This document shows, one piece after another, positions 47,882 to 56,135 of a stretch of 64,000 bases of DNA. The DNA is from Alsobacter soli (lineage in GTDB: Bacteria > Pseudomonadota > Alphaproteobacteria > Rhizobiales > Beijerinckiaceae), in assembly GCF_003004785.1 (NCBI RefSeq), contig NZ_PVZS01000005.1, positions 1 through 64,000 of the forward strand, given 5' to 3'. The stretch's first letter is position 1, and every line of letters starts with the position of its first letter. Under the pieces are notes generated by a model that worked only from the letters and a program-made list of their open reading frames with translations, had not been told where the DNA came from and did no database searches. Made by a program: the position numbers and the translations under genes.

Positions 47882-48712
47882 TCAGTCGATCCGCTCGATG
47901 TCCTCGGGGGCGTTCAGTTCGATCAATGGCCCGCCGCTTTCGGCGACCACGCCGCGGACCCTGATGCGCCGCCCCCGCAGGGATGACCACCTCATGCCCG
48001 AAGCTTCGATCCTGTTCAAGGTTCGTTTCGAAACAGTGACGGTGAAGTCCTCGCTCCACACAGGCCCGAAATTCAGATAGGCGCGCGTTTTGCGCTCGGA
48101 CGTCCCGAGCACCAGGCCCTCGACGAGGGCGTAGCGGCCAGCCTGCGCGAGGATGGCCTGGGGCTCGGCGGCGTCAAGCTTCGCGCCAGGATCCGACCAG
48201 GCGCCGCGACCGGCGCGCCTCGCTTCCTCCTCCAGGGCGAGCAGCCTGCGGACGCATCCGGCGGGCACCTCCCCGGGACGCGCGGCGGCGAGTCCCTCGC
48301 CGACGAGCATGGCCGAGAGTTCTCCGTCGGCGCCCGTGATCCAGGCCGGCATGCGACCCCAGCGGTCCGGGCGGCCAGCCAGGGGAGCAGCCCGAAAGGG
48401 GCCCCGCCGGCTGAAGTCCGACAGCCGCGCCCGGCGGCTCGGCTCCGAAGCCGCCGCGCTCCAGGCGATTCCGGCGGGCGTCCAGATCCGGCCGTCTGGC
48501 GCGGCCAGGTCGCCCTCCGCTGTCACGGCGAGTTCCGCCACGGGTTCCCCGGCGCCCGGCCGGCATTCGGCGGGCTGAGCCGTCGCGCTAGGCGGGGCAA
48601 GCACAACGCAGGCCCCCAGCGCCGCCGCCGCAGCCGCGATGGGAAAAGGCCGGGGCCTGAAAGCTTCCGAGTTTTGCGCCTGATGCAATGCTGACCCGTC
48701 CCGGGAGGACAT
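47882..48712 (-). CDS. thermonuclease (SNase-like) family exported protein
   Basis: 276 residues. Signal peptide in the first about 45 residues (ending SATAQPAE). The central part (LAAPDGRIWTPAGIAW, then AMLVGEGLAAARPGEVP and LLALEEEARRAGRGAWSD) follows the SNase barrel pattern of the family, while the last 90 residues form another beta-rich domain. The catalytic Arg/Glu/Arg set of true nucleases is not convincing here, so enzymatic activity is doubtful. Neighbour of the M48 protease gene on the same strand, a repeated pairing in this order. Confidence 0.75.
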   Translation of the reverse strand: MSSRDGSALHQAQNSEAFRPRPFPIAAAAAALGACVVLAPPSATAQPAECRPGAGEPVAELAVTAEGDLAAPDGRIWTPAGIAWSAAASEPSRRARLSDFSRRGPFRAAPLAGRPDRWGRMPAWITGADGELSAMLVGEGLAAARPGEVPAGCVRRLLALEEEARRAGRGAWSDPGAKLDAAEPQAILAQAGRYALVEGLVLGTSERKTRAYLNFGPVWSEDFTVTVSKRTLNRIEASGMRWSSLRGRRIRVRGVVAESGGPLIELNAPEDIERID

Positions 48713-48865
48713 GTCAGCTCAGACCTGCCCGAGCCGGTGGTCAATACACGTTTTGCGCGAAGTTCCGGCTGGATGTCTTCCTCACCGATCGCGCTTTTTT
48801 TGAGGCCAGAGCAAGAACATTGAGCACGCTCGTGAATTAAACTCCCAAGCGAGGTGCCATCTGAC

Positions 48866-49096
48866 ATGGATTTCAAGGACGACGACGGCTGGGCCGGGCC
48901 ACCCCGGCGCGGCCTCCATCAAGTTGTGCCGGCGCGCGGAGACTCGCCCATGGAGCGGGTTGCCCGCGGTTTGCGCGGCGAACTGGGGCGCACTCTCCTG
49001 GAGCCTCTGCCGCCAGGCTGGGAGCATCTGCTGCGGCAATTGGGAGAAGCCGAGCGGCGCAGCGAGAGCTGGCGGGGACGTGGCCCGCGAGCCTGA
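48866..49096 (+). CDS. NepR-like anti-sigma factor
   Basis: 76 residues. The core at 31-60, VARGLRGELGRTLLEPLPP followed by GWEHLLRQLGE, aligns with the NepR pattern (LR......L..EP[LV]P..[FW]..LL..L) of the anti-sigma factor that holds EcfG until PhyR mimics the sigma. The flanks are charged and disordered, as in NepR. AGCGAGG lies 10 or so bases before the ATG. No ecfG, phyR or histidine kinase gene is in the window, so this would be an orphan or paralogue. It is directly upstream of a DUF892 gene that has its own EcfG-like promoter. Identification is by motif only. Confidence 0.68.
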   Translation: MDFKDDDGWAGPPRRGLHQVVPARGDSPMERVARGLRGELGRTLLEPLPPGWEHLLRQLGEAERRSESWRGRGPRA

Positions 49097-49104
49097 AAGG
49101 CTCG

Positions 49105-49129
49105 GGAACTCTCGGCCCTGGCTTGGGTT
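49105..49129 (+). promoter_or_regulatory. EcfG-like promoter upstream of the DUF892 gene
   Basis: GGAAC at 49105-49109, 16 bases, GGTT at 49126-49129: one mismatch from GGAAC-N16/17-CGTT. It begins nine bases after the NepR-like stop and ends 37 bases before the DUF892 ATG, an appropriate distance. Confidence 0.45.
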
Positions 49130-49165
49130 GTGACGCCACCGGAGTTCGAATTCTTGGAGGCGCCG

Positions 49166-49660
49166 ATGGCCGCGAAACAGAAGACCTTGGACGACCTTTT
49201 TCTCGAGACCCTGAAGGACATCTACTACGCCGAGAAGCAGATTCTCCGGAACCTGCCCAAGATGGCCAAGGCTGCGAAGACTAACGAGCTGAAGCAGGCC
49301 TTCGAGCAGCACCGCGAAGAGACCGAGGGCCAGGTGGAACGCCTCGAGCAGATCTTCGAGCAGCTCGGCAAGCCGGCTCGCGGCAAGACCTGCCAAGCCA
49401 TCGTGGGCATCGTCGAGGAGAGCCAGGAAGTGATCGAGGACTTCAAGGAGTCCGACGCCCTGGACGCCGGGCTGCTGGCGGCCGCGCAGGCCGTGGAGCA
49501 CTACGAGATCTCCCGCTACGGCACCCTGCGCACCTGGGCCCAGCAGCTCGGCATGCAGGACGCGGTCAAGCTCCTGGAGCAGACCCTGCAGGAAGAGAAG
49601 AAGACCGATGACCTGCTCACCAAGATCGCCGAGCAGCAGGTGAACAAGAAAGCCGCCTGA
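49166..49660 (+). CDS. DUF892 ferritin-like protein (YciE/YciF type)
   Basis: 164 residues. Four-helix ferritin-like fold: LDDLFLETLKDIYYAEKQIL, TNELKQAFEQHREETEGQVE, and AAAQAVEHYEISRYGTLRTW supply the Glu/His di-iron ligands. Homologues are stress-induced and abundant in the general stress regulons of alphaproteobacteria; the exact reaction is unknown. The ATG at 49166 is chosen because TTGGAGG lies eight bases upstream. Terminator at 49676. Confidence 0.93.
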   Translation: MAAKQKTLDDLFLETLKDIYYAEKQILRNLPKMAKAAKTNELKQAFEQHREETEGQVERLEQIFEQLGKPARGKTCQAIVGIVEESQEVIEDFKESDALDAGLLAAAQAVEHYEISRYGTLRTWAQQLGMQDAVKLLEQTLQEEKKTDDLLTKIAEQQVNKKAA

Positions 49661-49675
49661 GTTCATTTCGGCGAA

Positions 49676-49707
49676 AAGCCCCGGACGCTTCGTCCGGGGC
49701 TTTTTTG
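49676..49707 (+). terminator. DUF892 gene terminator
   Basis: AAAGCCCCGGAC-GCTTC-GTCCGGGGCTTTTTT: 12-bp stem and a six-T run, 16 bases after the stop. Confidence 0.9.
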
Positions 49708-49790
49708 TGCGTGGGCCTGCCCTGCGGCCCCCGGGGTTGAACGCGGGCGCCCGGGCTGCAGATTACCCTGATCGCCCTGGAGCGCCCGCC

Positions 49791-50801
49791 ATGCTTCCCC
49801 TGTCCATTCTCGATCTCTCGTTCGCCACCACCGGAGCGTCCTGCGCGCAGTCGTTGCGCAACACCATCGACCTCGCGGTCATGGCTGACGCCATCGGGTT
49901 CACACGTTTTTGGGTCGCCGAGCACCACAACCTGCCCTCCGTGGCGAGCCCGGCCCCCGAGATCATGATCAGCCAGATCGGAAGCGTCACCGGGCGCATC
50001 CGGGTCGGGTCCGGCGGGGTGATGCTCCCCAACCACGCGCCCCTCATGGTAGCCGAGCGGTTCAAGATGCTGGAGGCGCTGTTTCCCGGCCGGGTGGACC
50101 TGGGCATCGGCCGGGCGCCCGGCACCGATCCGGTCGCGTCGTATGCGCTCCGGCGGCTCCAGGGCGACGTGCAGGCGGACGATTTTCCCCAGCGACTGGA
50201 AGAGCTGATGGCGTTCGGGGCAGGGGCGTTTCCTCCGAACCACCCGTTCAGCCGCATCACCGTGATGCCTTCGGATGTCCCGCTGCCGCCGCTCTGGATG
50301 CTGGGGTCCAGCGACTATGGCGGCAAACTGGCCGCGCAGATCGGCGTCGGCTTCGCGTTCGCGCACCATTTCGCCAGTCATGACGCAGCGGACGCGCTGC
50401 TCACTTACCGCAACCGATTCGCGCCCGGCGCTCTGGCCAAGCCGCACGCGATCCTGGCCACGGCCGCCATCTGCGCCGAGACGGACGAGGAAGCGCAGCG
50501 GCTGGCCTCCAGCGCGGACCTGAGCGCCCTGCGCCGAAGCCGGGGCGTGTACGGCCCGCTGCCGAGCCCCGAGGAAGCGGCCGCGCAGGAGTATGGCCCG
50601 CAGGACCTCGCCTTTATTCGGCGCAACCGGGCGCGGCTGTTCGTGGGCACGCCCGATTCGGTGCGCGACCAGCTGCTCGAACTGGCTGGCAGCGTGCAGG
50701 CCGACGAGATCATGCTCACCGCGGCGGTGCATGACCATCAGGCGCGCAAGCACTCGTTCAGGTTGCTGGCTGAAGCGTTCGGCCTGCCCGCCGGGGCCTG
50801 A
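49791..50801 (+). CDS. LLM class flavin-dependent oxidoreductase
   Basis: 336-residue bacterial luciferase-like monooxygenase fold. FWVAEHHNLPSVASPAPEIM, then GSVTGRIRVGSGGVMLPNHA and VDLGIGRAPGTD are characteristic of the MsnO8/YhbW-type subgroup, which uses F420 or FMN; substrate unknown. GAGCG precedes the ATG at 49791. Single-gene unit, followed by about 200 bases without a gene. Confidence 0.92.
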   Translation: MLPLSILDLSFATTGASCAQSLRNTIDLAVMADAIGFTRFWVAEHHNLPSVASPAPEIMISQIGSVTGRIRVGSGGVMLPNHAPLMVAERFKMLEALFPGRVDLGIGRAPGTDPVASYALRRLQGDVQADDFPQRLEELMAFGAGAFPPNHPFSRITVMPSDVPLPPLWMLGSSDYGGKLAAQIGVGFAFAHHFASHDAADALLTYRNRFAPGALAKPHAILATAAICAETDEEAQRLASSADLSALRRSRGVYGPLPSPEEAAAQEYGPQDLAFIRRNRARLFVGTPDSVRDQLLELAGSVQADEIMLTAAVHDHQARKHSFRLLAEAFGLPAGA

Positions 50802-51004
50802 AACGGCCCAGATCTTTACCTTTCGGCAACAGGTGCGTCGGGATTAGGGCCGATTCTGCCCGGAATGCCGCATTTGGACGAGAAATTGGCGCGCCGTTGG
50901 AAACGGTCCTGCAACATTGCATGCCTATACTTCCAACATCGCGCTTCTGATCTTCTGCAGATGGGCGCAAAGGAACAGCGTCTCCTCGAACCTACGAGCC
51001 CGCC

Positions 51005-51976
51005 GTGAGCCCCCCGCCCGTCATCGCTGACGCCGTCGAGCCCCGCACCCTGACGATCGCGCCGCGCGCCCTCGCGCGCGCCTCCCAGGCGACGGCTGCG
51101 GCGAAAGACAATCCCGCGATCGGGATCGCCTATATCGTGGGGTCGACCCTGTTCTTCGCCACGGGCGACGTCGCGGCCAAGATGCTGACCTCGACGATCC
51201 CGGCGGTCGAGATCGCCTGGATGCGCTACGTGGTGTTCTGCGCCATGGTGCTGCCGCCCCTGTTCTGGCTGGGCGGCGCCAGGGGCCTGGCGACTCGCAG
51301 GCTGCCCCAGCAGGCGCTGCGCGGGCTCGGCATGGTGAGCTCGTCCGTGGTGTTCATCGTGGCGCTGGCGCATATGCCGGCGGCCGAGGCGACCGCCATC
51401 AACTTCGTTTCGCCGATCTTCATCACGGCCCTGTCCATCCCGATGCTGGGCGAGAAGGTGGGTATGCGCCGCTGGATCGCCGCCGCGGTCGGACTCGCGG
51501 GCGTGGTGATCGTGGTCCAGCCGGGCGGTTCTTCCTTCCAGATCGCGGCGCTCCTGCCGGCCGCCTCGGCGGCGATCTGGGCGGTGACGGCCATCCTGAC
51601 CCGCATGATGAGCAGCGAGAAGCCCGAGGTGACCCTTGGGTGGTCGGGCGTCGTCGGACTCGCGGTCCTGACGGTGGCCGTGCCCTATGGCTGGGTGACG
51701 CCCACGGGGACCGAGATGCTGTGGGGACTGCTGATGGGCGTCGGCTCGACCATCGGCCATTCCATGCTGGTGCTGGGCTACCGTAAGGCCGCCGCTTCCG
51801 TGCTCGCGCCTTTCAGCTACACGCAGCTCGTGTTCGCGAGCGCATTCGGCTTCCTGGTGTTCGGCTCCGTTCCGGGCGCCGCGACGGTGTTGGGGGGCCT
51901 CATCATCGCGGCGAGCGGCCTCTATACGGCGCATCGCGAGCGCGTACGGGCGAAGCTTTCGAAGGCTGAAGGTTAG
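51005..51976 (+). CDS. DMT family transporter (two EamA domains)
   Basis: Probable drug/metabolite exporter. 323 residues: a hydrophilic 40-residue N-terminus, then about ten membrane helices in two EamA repeats (about 40-170 and 180-310). Conserved IAWMRYVVFCAMV and the YTQLVFASAFGFLVFG helix are typical. A GTG at 51005 starts the frame; the upstream -10-like TATACT near 50931 may belong to its promoter. Substrate unknown. Confidence 0.9.
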   Translation: MSPPPVIADAVEPRTLTIAPRALARASQATAAAKDNPAIGIAYIVGSTLFFATGDVAAKMLTSTIPAVEIAWMRYVVFCAMVLPPLFWLGGARGLATRRLPQQALRGLGMVSSSVVFIVALAHMPAAEATAINFVSPIFITALSIPMLGEKVGMRRWIAAAVGLAGVVIVVQPGGSSFQIAALLPAASAAIWAVTAILTRMMSSEKPEVTLGWSGVVGLAVLTVAVPYGWVTPTGTEMLWGLLMGVGSTIGHSMLVLGYRKAAASVLAPFSYTQLVFASAFGFLVFGSVPGAATVLGGLIIAASGLYTAHRERVRAKLSKAEG

Positions 51977-52001
51977 GCCGAACCCGGCTGGCGGAAGTTG
52001 G

Positions 52002-52083
52002 TGCCCCTGGCCGGAATCGAACCAGCACTCCTTGCGGAAACCGATTTTGAGTCGGTCGCGTCTACCAGTTCCGCCACAGGGGC
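52002..52083 (-). tRNA. tRNA-Leu (anticodon CAA)
   Basis: Minus strand. The acceptor arms GCCCCTG and CAGGGGC pair perfectly, with discriminator A. Anticodon stem ACCGA / TCGGT around the loop CTCAAAA gives anticodon CAA (codon UUG). A class II variable arm TCC-GCAA-GGA and a T arm GCTGGTTCGATTCCGGC with TTCGATT are present. No CCA is encoded. Confidence 0.95.
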
Positions 52084-52131
52084 CCACCCTCGCGGGAGGC
52101 GGCGCGGACTATAGCGAGCGGGCGTCGAAGG

Positions 52132-53265
52132 TCAATCGCCTGCAACGGGCTGGCCGATGTCGCCCGGCGCGGCGCCGGACGTCCGGGCGCCTTTCTCGCC
52201 CGGCACGGGCGTGGATTCCCCAAGCGTTTCGCGGACATAGAGCTTCTTGATCGCCACGAAGGCGACCACCGCCAGCGGGGCCGCCAGTAGAACGCCGAGC
52301 ACGCCGAACAGGGCGCCGAAGGCGATCACGGCGAACAGCAGCAGCGCCGGCGGGATGGCGACGGAGCGCCGGGTGACCAGCGGCTGAATCATGTTCGATT
52401 CGACCTGCTGGATCGCCAGGAAGGCGACGGCGGTCCAGACCACGGTGGTCCACCCCAGCGACGAAGCGACGAGGAGCGCCGGCGCGGCGCCCGCGAAGGG
52501 GCCGACGAGGGGGATGAACTCGAGCAGGCCGGCGATCAGGCCCAACGCCGCGGCGCTCGGCAGCCCAATCAGCATCAGGGCGAGCCAGGTGAGCGTCCCG
52601 GTCACCACCATGGCCAGGAGCTGGCCGAGGAGCCAGAGCCGGAGCGCCCGGCCGGCGACACCCAGCGTGTCCTCCACGTGGGGCCGCGCCTGAGCCGGGA
52701 ACAGCATCACCACGCCGCGGCGATACACGGCGGGATCCAGGGCGAAATACACGCCCCCGAAGATCACCAGGACCAGATTGGTGATGGCCCCGAGGGCGGT
52801 CACCCCGTAGGTGGTGACCTTGCCCAGCATGGCCTGCCCGGACAGCACGTCCTTCGCCATCTGGTCGACGTCGATGCCCAGGCCGGGCGCGCCCAGGCGC
52901 TGGCTCAAGGCGTTCAGGGCTTCGGTCACGGCCTTTCCGGTGGTCGACAATTGCCCCGCCACCTGGGACTGAAACAGCCAGAGGGCGCCGACTGCGGCGC
53001 CGAACACCAGCAGGCCGGCGGCGAGCAGGGCCAGGCCAGGTGTGAGCGGGGTGTGACGGTTCAGCGGGTCGGCGATGGCGCGCAGAATCACGGCGATGAG
53101 CGCGGCGGCGAAACCAAGCAGGAGCACGTCCAGCAGGGCGTACAGCACGGCGAGCAGCACCGCGATGGCCGCGACAATGAGGGCCGCAATGGTCACGCGG
53201 CGCGCGAAGCCGGCCTCGTCCATGCGGGGGAGGGAGGGGTCGGTGCCTTGAAGCGAGGACGCCAT
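52132..53265 (-). CDS. AI-2E family transporter
   Basis: 377-residue integral membrane protein (UPF0118/PerM family). About eight hydrophobic segments, with IAGLLEFIPLVGPFAGAAPA and the IQQVESNMIQPLVTRRSVAI block that define the family. Members include AI-2 exporter TqsA and Na+/H+ antiporters; the substrate of this one is unknown. The C-terminal 30 residues are hydrophilic. Stops 49 bases before the tRNA on the same strand. Confidence 0.92.
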   Translation of the reverse strand: MASSLQGTDPSLPRMDEAGFARRVTIAALIVAAIAVLLAVLYALLDVLLLGFAAALIAVILRAIADPLNRHTPLTPGLALLAAGLLVFGAAVGALWLFQSQVAGQLSTTGKAVTEALNALSQRLGAPGLGIDVDQMAKDVLSGQAMLGKVTTYGVTALGAITNLVLVIFGGVYFALDPAVYRRGVVMLFPAQARPHVEDTLGVAGRALRLWLLGQLLAMVVTGTLTWLALMLIGLPSAAALGLIAGLLEFIPLVGPFAGAAPALLVASSLGWTTVVWTAVAFLAIQQVESNMIQPLVTRRSVAIPPALLLFAVIAFGALFGVLGVLLAAPLAVVAFVAIKKLYVRETLGESTPVPGEKGARTSGAAPGDIGQPVAGD

Positions 53266-53323
53266 GCTGAGCCTTTCGCACCCGGCAACGCGCCGCCCCT
53301 GGGATCGTTCGAACCGGAGTTCA

Positions 53324-53349
53324 GGAACAAGCGCGGGCGGGGCCGCGTT
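53324..53349 (+). promoter_or_regulatory. EcfG-type promoter of the glycine-zipper gene
   Basis: GGAAC at 53324-53328, 17 bases, CGTT at 53346-53349: an exact match to the alphaproteobacterial EcfG consensus, ending 26 bases before the ATG at 53376, with AAAGGAGG immediately ahead of the gene. Confidence 0.65.
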
Positions 53350-53375
53350 GACGCCTCATCAAAGGAGGACAACCC

Positions 53376-53699
53376 ATGCAGAAACTTGTTCTTGGAGCAG
53401 CCGCCCTGGCCGCGGCCTTCCTGGCCCAGCCCGCCTTCGCCGACGACAGCGGCGCGGCGGCCGGCGCCACCACGGGTGCGATCGCCGGCGGCGTGGTCGG
53501 CGGCCCCGTCGGCGCAGCGGTCGGCGCGGGCGCCGGAGCCGTTGTCGGCGGCGCGGCGACCGGGCCGAACCGCGACAAGGTCATCGTCGAGCAGCGTGGC
53601 GTCGAGACCGGCACGATCTCGAATTGCTCCACCAAGACGGTGCAGAAGCAAAACGAGTTCGGCGACACGAAGACCACCACGAAGCAGTCCTGCGACTGA
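53376..53699 (+). CDS. small exported glycine-zipper protein
   Basis: 107 residues. Signal peptide MQKLVLGAAALAAAFLAQPA with cleavage after AFA (about residue 22). Then a Gly/Ala-rich segment (about 27-62) with repeated GxxxG spacing (GAIAGGVVGGPVGAAVGAG), able to form a membrane-embedded glycine zipper, followed by a polar tail with two Cys (SNCSTK and KQSCD) that may form a disulfide. Function unknown. The EcfG-type promoter and strong AAAGGAGG suggest abundant production under stress. Confidence 0.88.
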   Translation: MQKLVLGAAALAAAFLAQPAFADDSGAAAGATTGAIAGGVVGGPVGAAVGAGAGAVVGGAATGPNRDKVIVEQRGVETGTISNCSTKTVQKQNEFGDTKTTTKQSCD

Positions 53700-53722
53700 C
53701 GGCCCGCGCCCAAGTGGGTTCT

Positions 53723-53760
53723 GGAGCCCGCCCGGCGTCGCCGGGACGGGCTCCTTTTTT
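53723..53760 (+). terminator. glycine-zipper gene terminator
   Basis: GGAGCCCG (53723) pairs with CGGGCTCC (53747-53754) with an inner CCGGCG-TCG-CCGG stem, followed by six Ts. Starts 23 bases after the stop. Confidence 0.88.
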
Positions 53761-53808
53761 GGCGTCGCCGTTGTTCATGCGTTAAGCACTTAAGGGCGAT
53801 GCTGGGGA

Positions 53809-54171
53809 ATGCATTTTCCTCGCCTGGCGCCCGTTCTGGCCTGTCTGCCTCTGCTCGCCGCCTCGCCCGCTTGGGCCGACGGCATGGCGCCGCGCGCGCC
53901 AGCCACGCCGGCCTGTCCCGACTACGGCTCCTTCGCGGTGGTGGACCCGCCCGGGGGCGGACGCGGTCGGATCACCGCCGAATCGCTGCCGGGATGCCCG
54001 GACCTGCCGGGGCAACGGCCCGCGGCCTCCGTGAACGTCGACGTCATGGTCGGGATCGGCTCCGGCCAGAATGCCGGGACGTCCTCGAACGCGCAGGGCG
54101 GAGGCGGGGGCGGGCTTCTGGTCCCCACGGCGCCGCTGCCCGTGCTGAACCTCCGCCCGCGGACCCGCTGA
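53809..54171 (+). CDS. hypothetical small exported protein
   Basis: 120 residues, not recognised. Signal peptide MHFPRLAPVLACLPLLAASP with cleavage after AWA (about 23). The mature part is Pro/Gly-rich, with two Cys (ACPDYGS and LPGCPD) that could pair, and a Gly-rich run (GGGGGGLL, near 98-105). The GGGG of GCTGGGGA precedes the ATG. High-GC codon use like its neighbours. Confidence is moderate because of the lack of a known family. Confidence 0.6.
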   Translation: MHFPRLAPVLACLPLLAASPAWADGMAPRAPATPACPDYGSFAVVDPPGGGRGRITAESLPGCPDLPGQRPAASVNVDVMVGIGSGQNAGTSSNAQGGGGGGLLVPTAPLPVLNLRPRTR

Positions 54172-54200
54172 CGCGAACGGGCTGTTTCGGCCGCCAGCTT

Positions 54201-54731
54201 TCAGGCGCCGTAGGGCCGGAACGCGTCCACCACGCGCTCGTAGACCGGGCGCTTGAAGGGAATGATCAGCTCCGGCAGGCGCTCCATGCGCTCCCAGCGC
54301 CACGCGTCGAACTCCGCCTTGTGGCCCCCGGCGGGCGCGTGGATGTCGATCTCCGACTCGTCGCCCTCGAAGCGCAACGCGAACCAGCGCTGCGTCTGGC
54401 CGCGGTATTTCCCTTTCCAGGCCTGGCCCACCACGGCGTTCGGCAGGTCGTAGGAGAACCAGTCCGGCGCCTCGGCCAGGAGCGACACGGAGGTGACGTT
54501 GGTCTCTTCCTGCAGCTCCCGAAGGGCAGCCCGGTAGGGATCCTCGCCCTTGTCGATGCCGCCCTGAGGCATCTGCCACGCGTAGACCCCCTCGACGTGC
54601 TCCGGGCCGGCGTCCTTCTTGCGGCGGCCGATGAAGACCAGCCCTTCCCGGTTCAGCAACATGACGCCGACGCAGGGGCGGTAGGGCAACTTGGCAAGGT
54701 TCATGTCGCGGCGCTCTGGCTTTGTTGGCAT
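54201..54731 (-). CDS. rppH: RNA pyrophosphohydrolase (Nudix)
   Basis: Removes pyrophosphate from the 5' end of mRNA and starts its decay; some homologues also cleave diadenosine polyphosphates. 176 residues. The Nudix box is complete ([20 protein letters not shown]); [20 protein letters not shown] and the KPVYERVV-like tail match RppH of alphaproteobacteria. The ATG at 54731, ten bases after the deacetylase stop, is used; the ATG at 54704 ([10 protein letters not shown]) is an alternative. Possible operon with the deacetylase and ctpA upstream. Confidence 0.93.
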   Translation of the reverse strand: MPTKPERRDMNLAKLPYRPCVGVMLLNREGLVFIGRRKKDAGPEHVEGVYAWQMPQGGIDKGEDPYRAALRELQEETNVTSVSLLAEAPDWFSYDLPNAVVGQAWKGKYRGQTQRWFALRFEGDESEIDIHAPAGGHKAEFDAWRWERMERLPELIIPFKRPVYERVVDAFRPYGA

Positions 54732-54740
54732 CCGAGCTTG

Positions 54741-55952
54741 TCAGACCCGGCCGGGTTTGGCGACCACGGCGCTGAGGGGCGCCAGGACCAGGCCTCTGGC
54801 CTCCAGGGTCTTCGCCCATTGGGCGATGCGCTCGATGCTGACGGGCAACGCGCTGGCCACGCCGATCGCCACGCCACGTTCACGCGCGATCGATTCGAGG
54901 CGGGCCAATTGGTCGTCTATGGAAGAGGCCTTGGGAGACGCATCCACCACGGCGTCTGCGCGCGCGGCCGGAAGCTTCAGGCTTCCCGCCACGGCCGGCA
55001 CAAGCGACCGGGCGGATGACCCGTCGTCGAGTACGATCAAGCCGCGGGCCGCGAGTTCCTTCAGGACCGGCGTGAGCGCCTGCTCGCTGGAGGTGAACTT
55101 GGCGCCCATGTGGTTCATGACGCCGACATAGCCGCTGAAGCGGCTCATGACCCAGAACAGCTTGTCCAGGTTTTCGGATGCCTGCGCCCCGGAGGTCAGC
55201 GTGTGCGGCCCGGGGTCGTTGTCCGGGTAATCGAAGGGCTCCATGGGCGCCTGAAGCAGCACCTCGTGCCCGTCCTCGCGGGCGCGCGCCACCTGACGCT
55301 CCAGTTCGGCCCCATAGGGAGCAAAGGCGAGGGTCACGTCCGGCGGAAGGCGGACGATCGAATCGGAGGTGGAAGCCTGGCTGAGACCCATGCCCGAGAT
55401 CACGATCGCCACGCGTCCCAGCGTCTTCGGCGGCAGGACGGGCGCGGGCCGGGCGTAGACGTCCGCGGGGCGGGAGCCGTCGGCGCCGACCTTGGGCAGG
55501 ACGCCGTGGCGGGACCGCTCCACCAGTCGCTTGTCCGGGGCGACCGCCAGGCGCACAGGCGCCTGCGGAACCTGGATCACCACGCCGCCGGCCTTTTCGC
55601 CCGTGCCGCGCACCACCCGCACGCCCGTGGCTTTCTCGATGTCGGCGACGGACTGTGCGTTGGGCGGGAGTTCCGGAGGCGCGCCTTCCACGACGCGCGG
55701 TTCGACATCCTTAATCTGACTGCCGCCGGACGGCGCCGCAGGCTCGACCGGGCTGCGCGTGACCGTGGCGATGGCGTAAGGCTCGCCGCCATAGGGATCC
55801 TTCACGATCACGAGGTATCCGGCGAGCAACAGGAAGAGCGTCGCCACGGTCGCGACGAACAGGTGCCCCCAGACGGCGGCCATGCGGCGCTGCGGCCGTT
55901 GGGCGGTCTCGAGGCCCAAGGGTCGAGTCAGTTCGTCGTGGCCCAATGTCAC
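54741..55952 (-). CDS. divergent polysaccharide deacetylase family protein
   Basis: 403 residues. N-terminal membrane anchor (about 27-48; VWGHLFVATVATLFLLLAGY), a long Pro/Ala-rich linker with two segments shared by homologues, then the divergent deacetylase domain (about 180-395): RVAIVISGMGLSQASTSDSI, LLQAPMEPFDYPDNDPGPHT and MNHMGAKFTSS. The catalytic Asp-His-His of canonical deacetylases is only partly recognisable. Likely in envelope polysaccharide or peptidoglycan processing, consistent with ctpA and envC upstream. Confidence 0.92.
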   Translation of the reverse strand: MTLGHDELTRPLGLETAQRPQRRMAAVWGHLFVATVATLFLLLAGYLVIVKDPYGGEPYAIATVTRSPVEPAAPSGGSQIKDVEPRVVEGAPPELPPNAQSVADIEKATGVRVVRGTGEKAGGVVIQVPQAPVRLAVAPDKRLVERSRHGVLPKVGADGSRPADVYARPAPVLPPKTLGRVAIVISGMGLSQASTSDSIVRLPPDVTLAFAPYGAELERQVARAREDGHEVLLQAPMEPFDYPDNDPGPHTLTSGAQASENLDKLFWVMSRFSGYVGVMNHMGAKFTSSEQALTPVLKELAARGLIVLDDGSSARSLVPAVAGSLKLPAARADAVVDASPKASSIDDQLARLESIARERGVAIGVASALPVSIERIAQWAKTLEARGLVLAPLSAVVAKPGRV

Positions 55953-56070
55953 GCGGGATCTCAGGAATTCGCGGGAAACTCGTCCGGAAACGGCTGGGCC
56001 GAACGCACCGGAACACCAGACGAATCATAGCGCAACTTGGCGCGAGCGTCGTCCGCTTCCTCACGAAAGA

Positions 56071-56115
56071 AGAAAGGCGGCGAGCCCGTGTGGCATCGCC
56101 GCCTCTTTTTTCTCC
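56071..56115. terminator. terminator downstream of ctpA
   Basis: AGGCGGCGA / TCGCCGCCT with a 12-base loop; A-rich and T-rich flanks on both sides (AGAA before, CTTTTTTCTC after). For the minus-strand ctpA this ends with TTTCTTCTTTCG. Confidence 0.7.
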
Positions 56116-56135
56116 ATCCCGAAGGGGTATGGCCG

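Noticed and set aside
48755-48785. GGAAC on the minus strand upstream of the thermonuclease-like gene as an EcfG promoter
   Set aside because: There is no CGTT 16 or 17 bases downstream.
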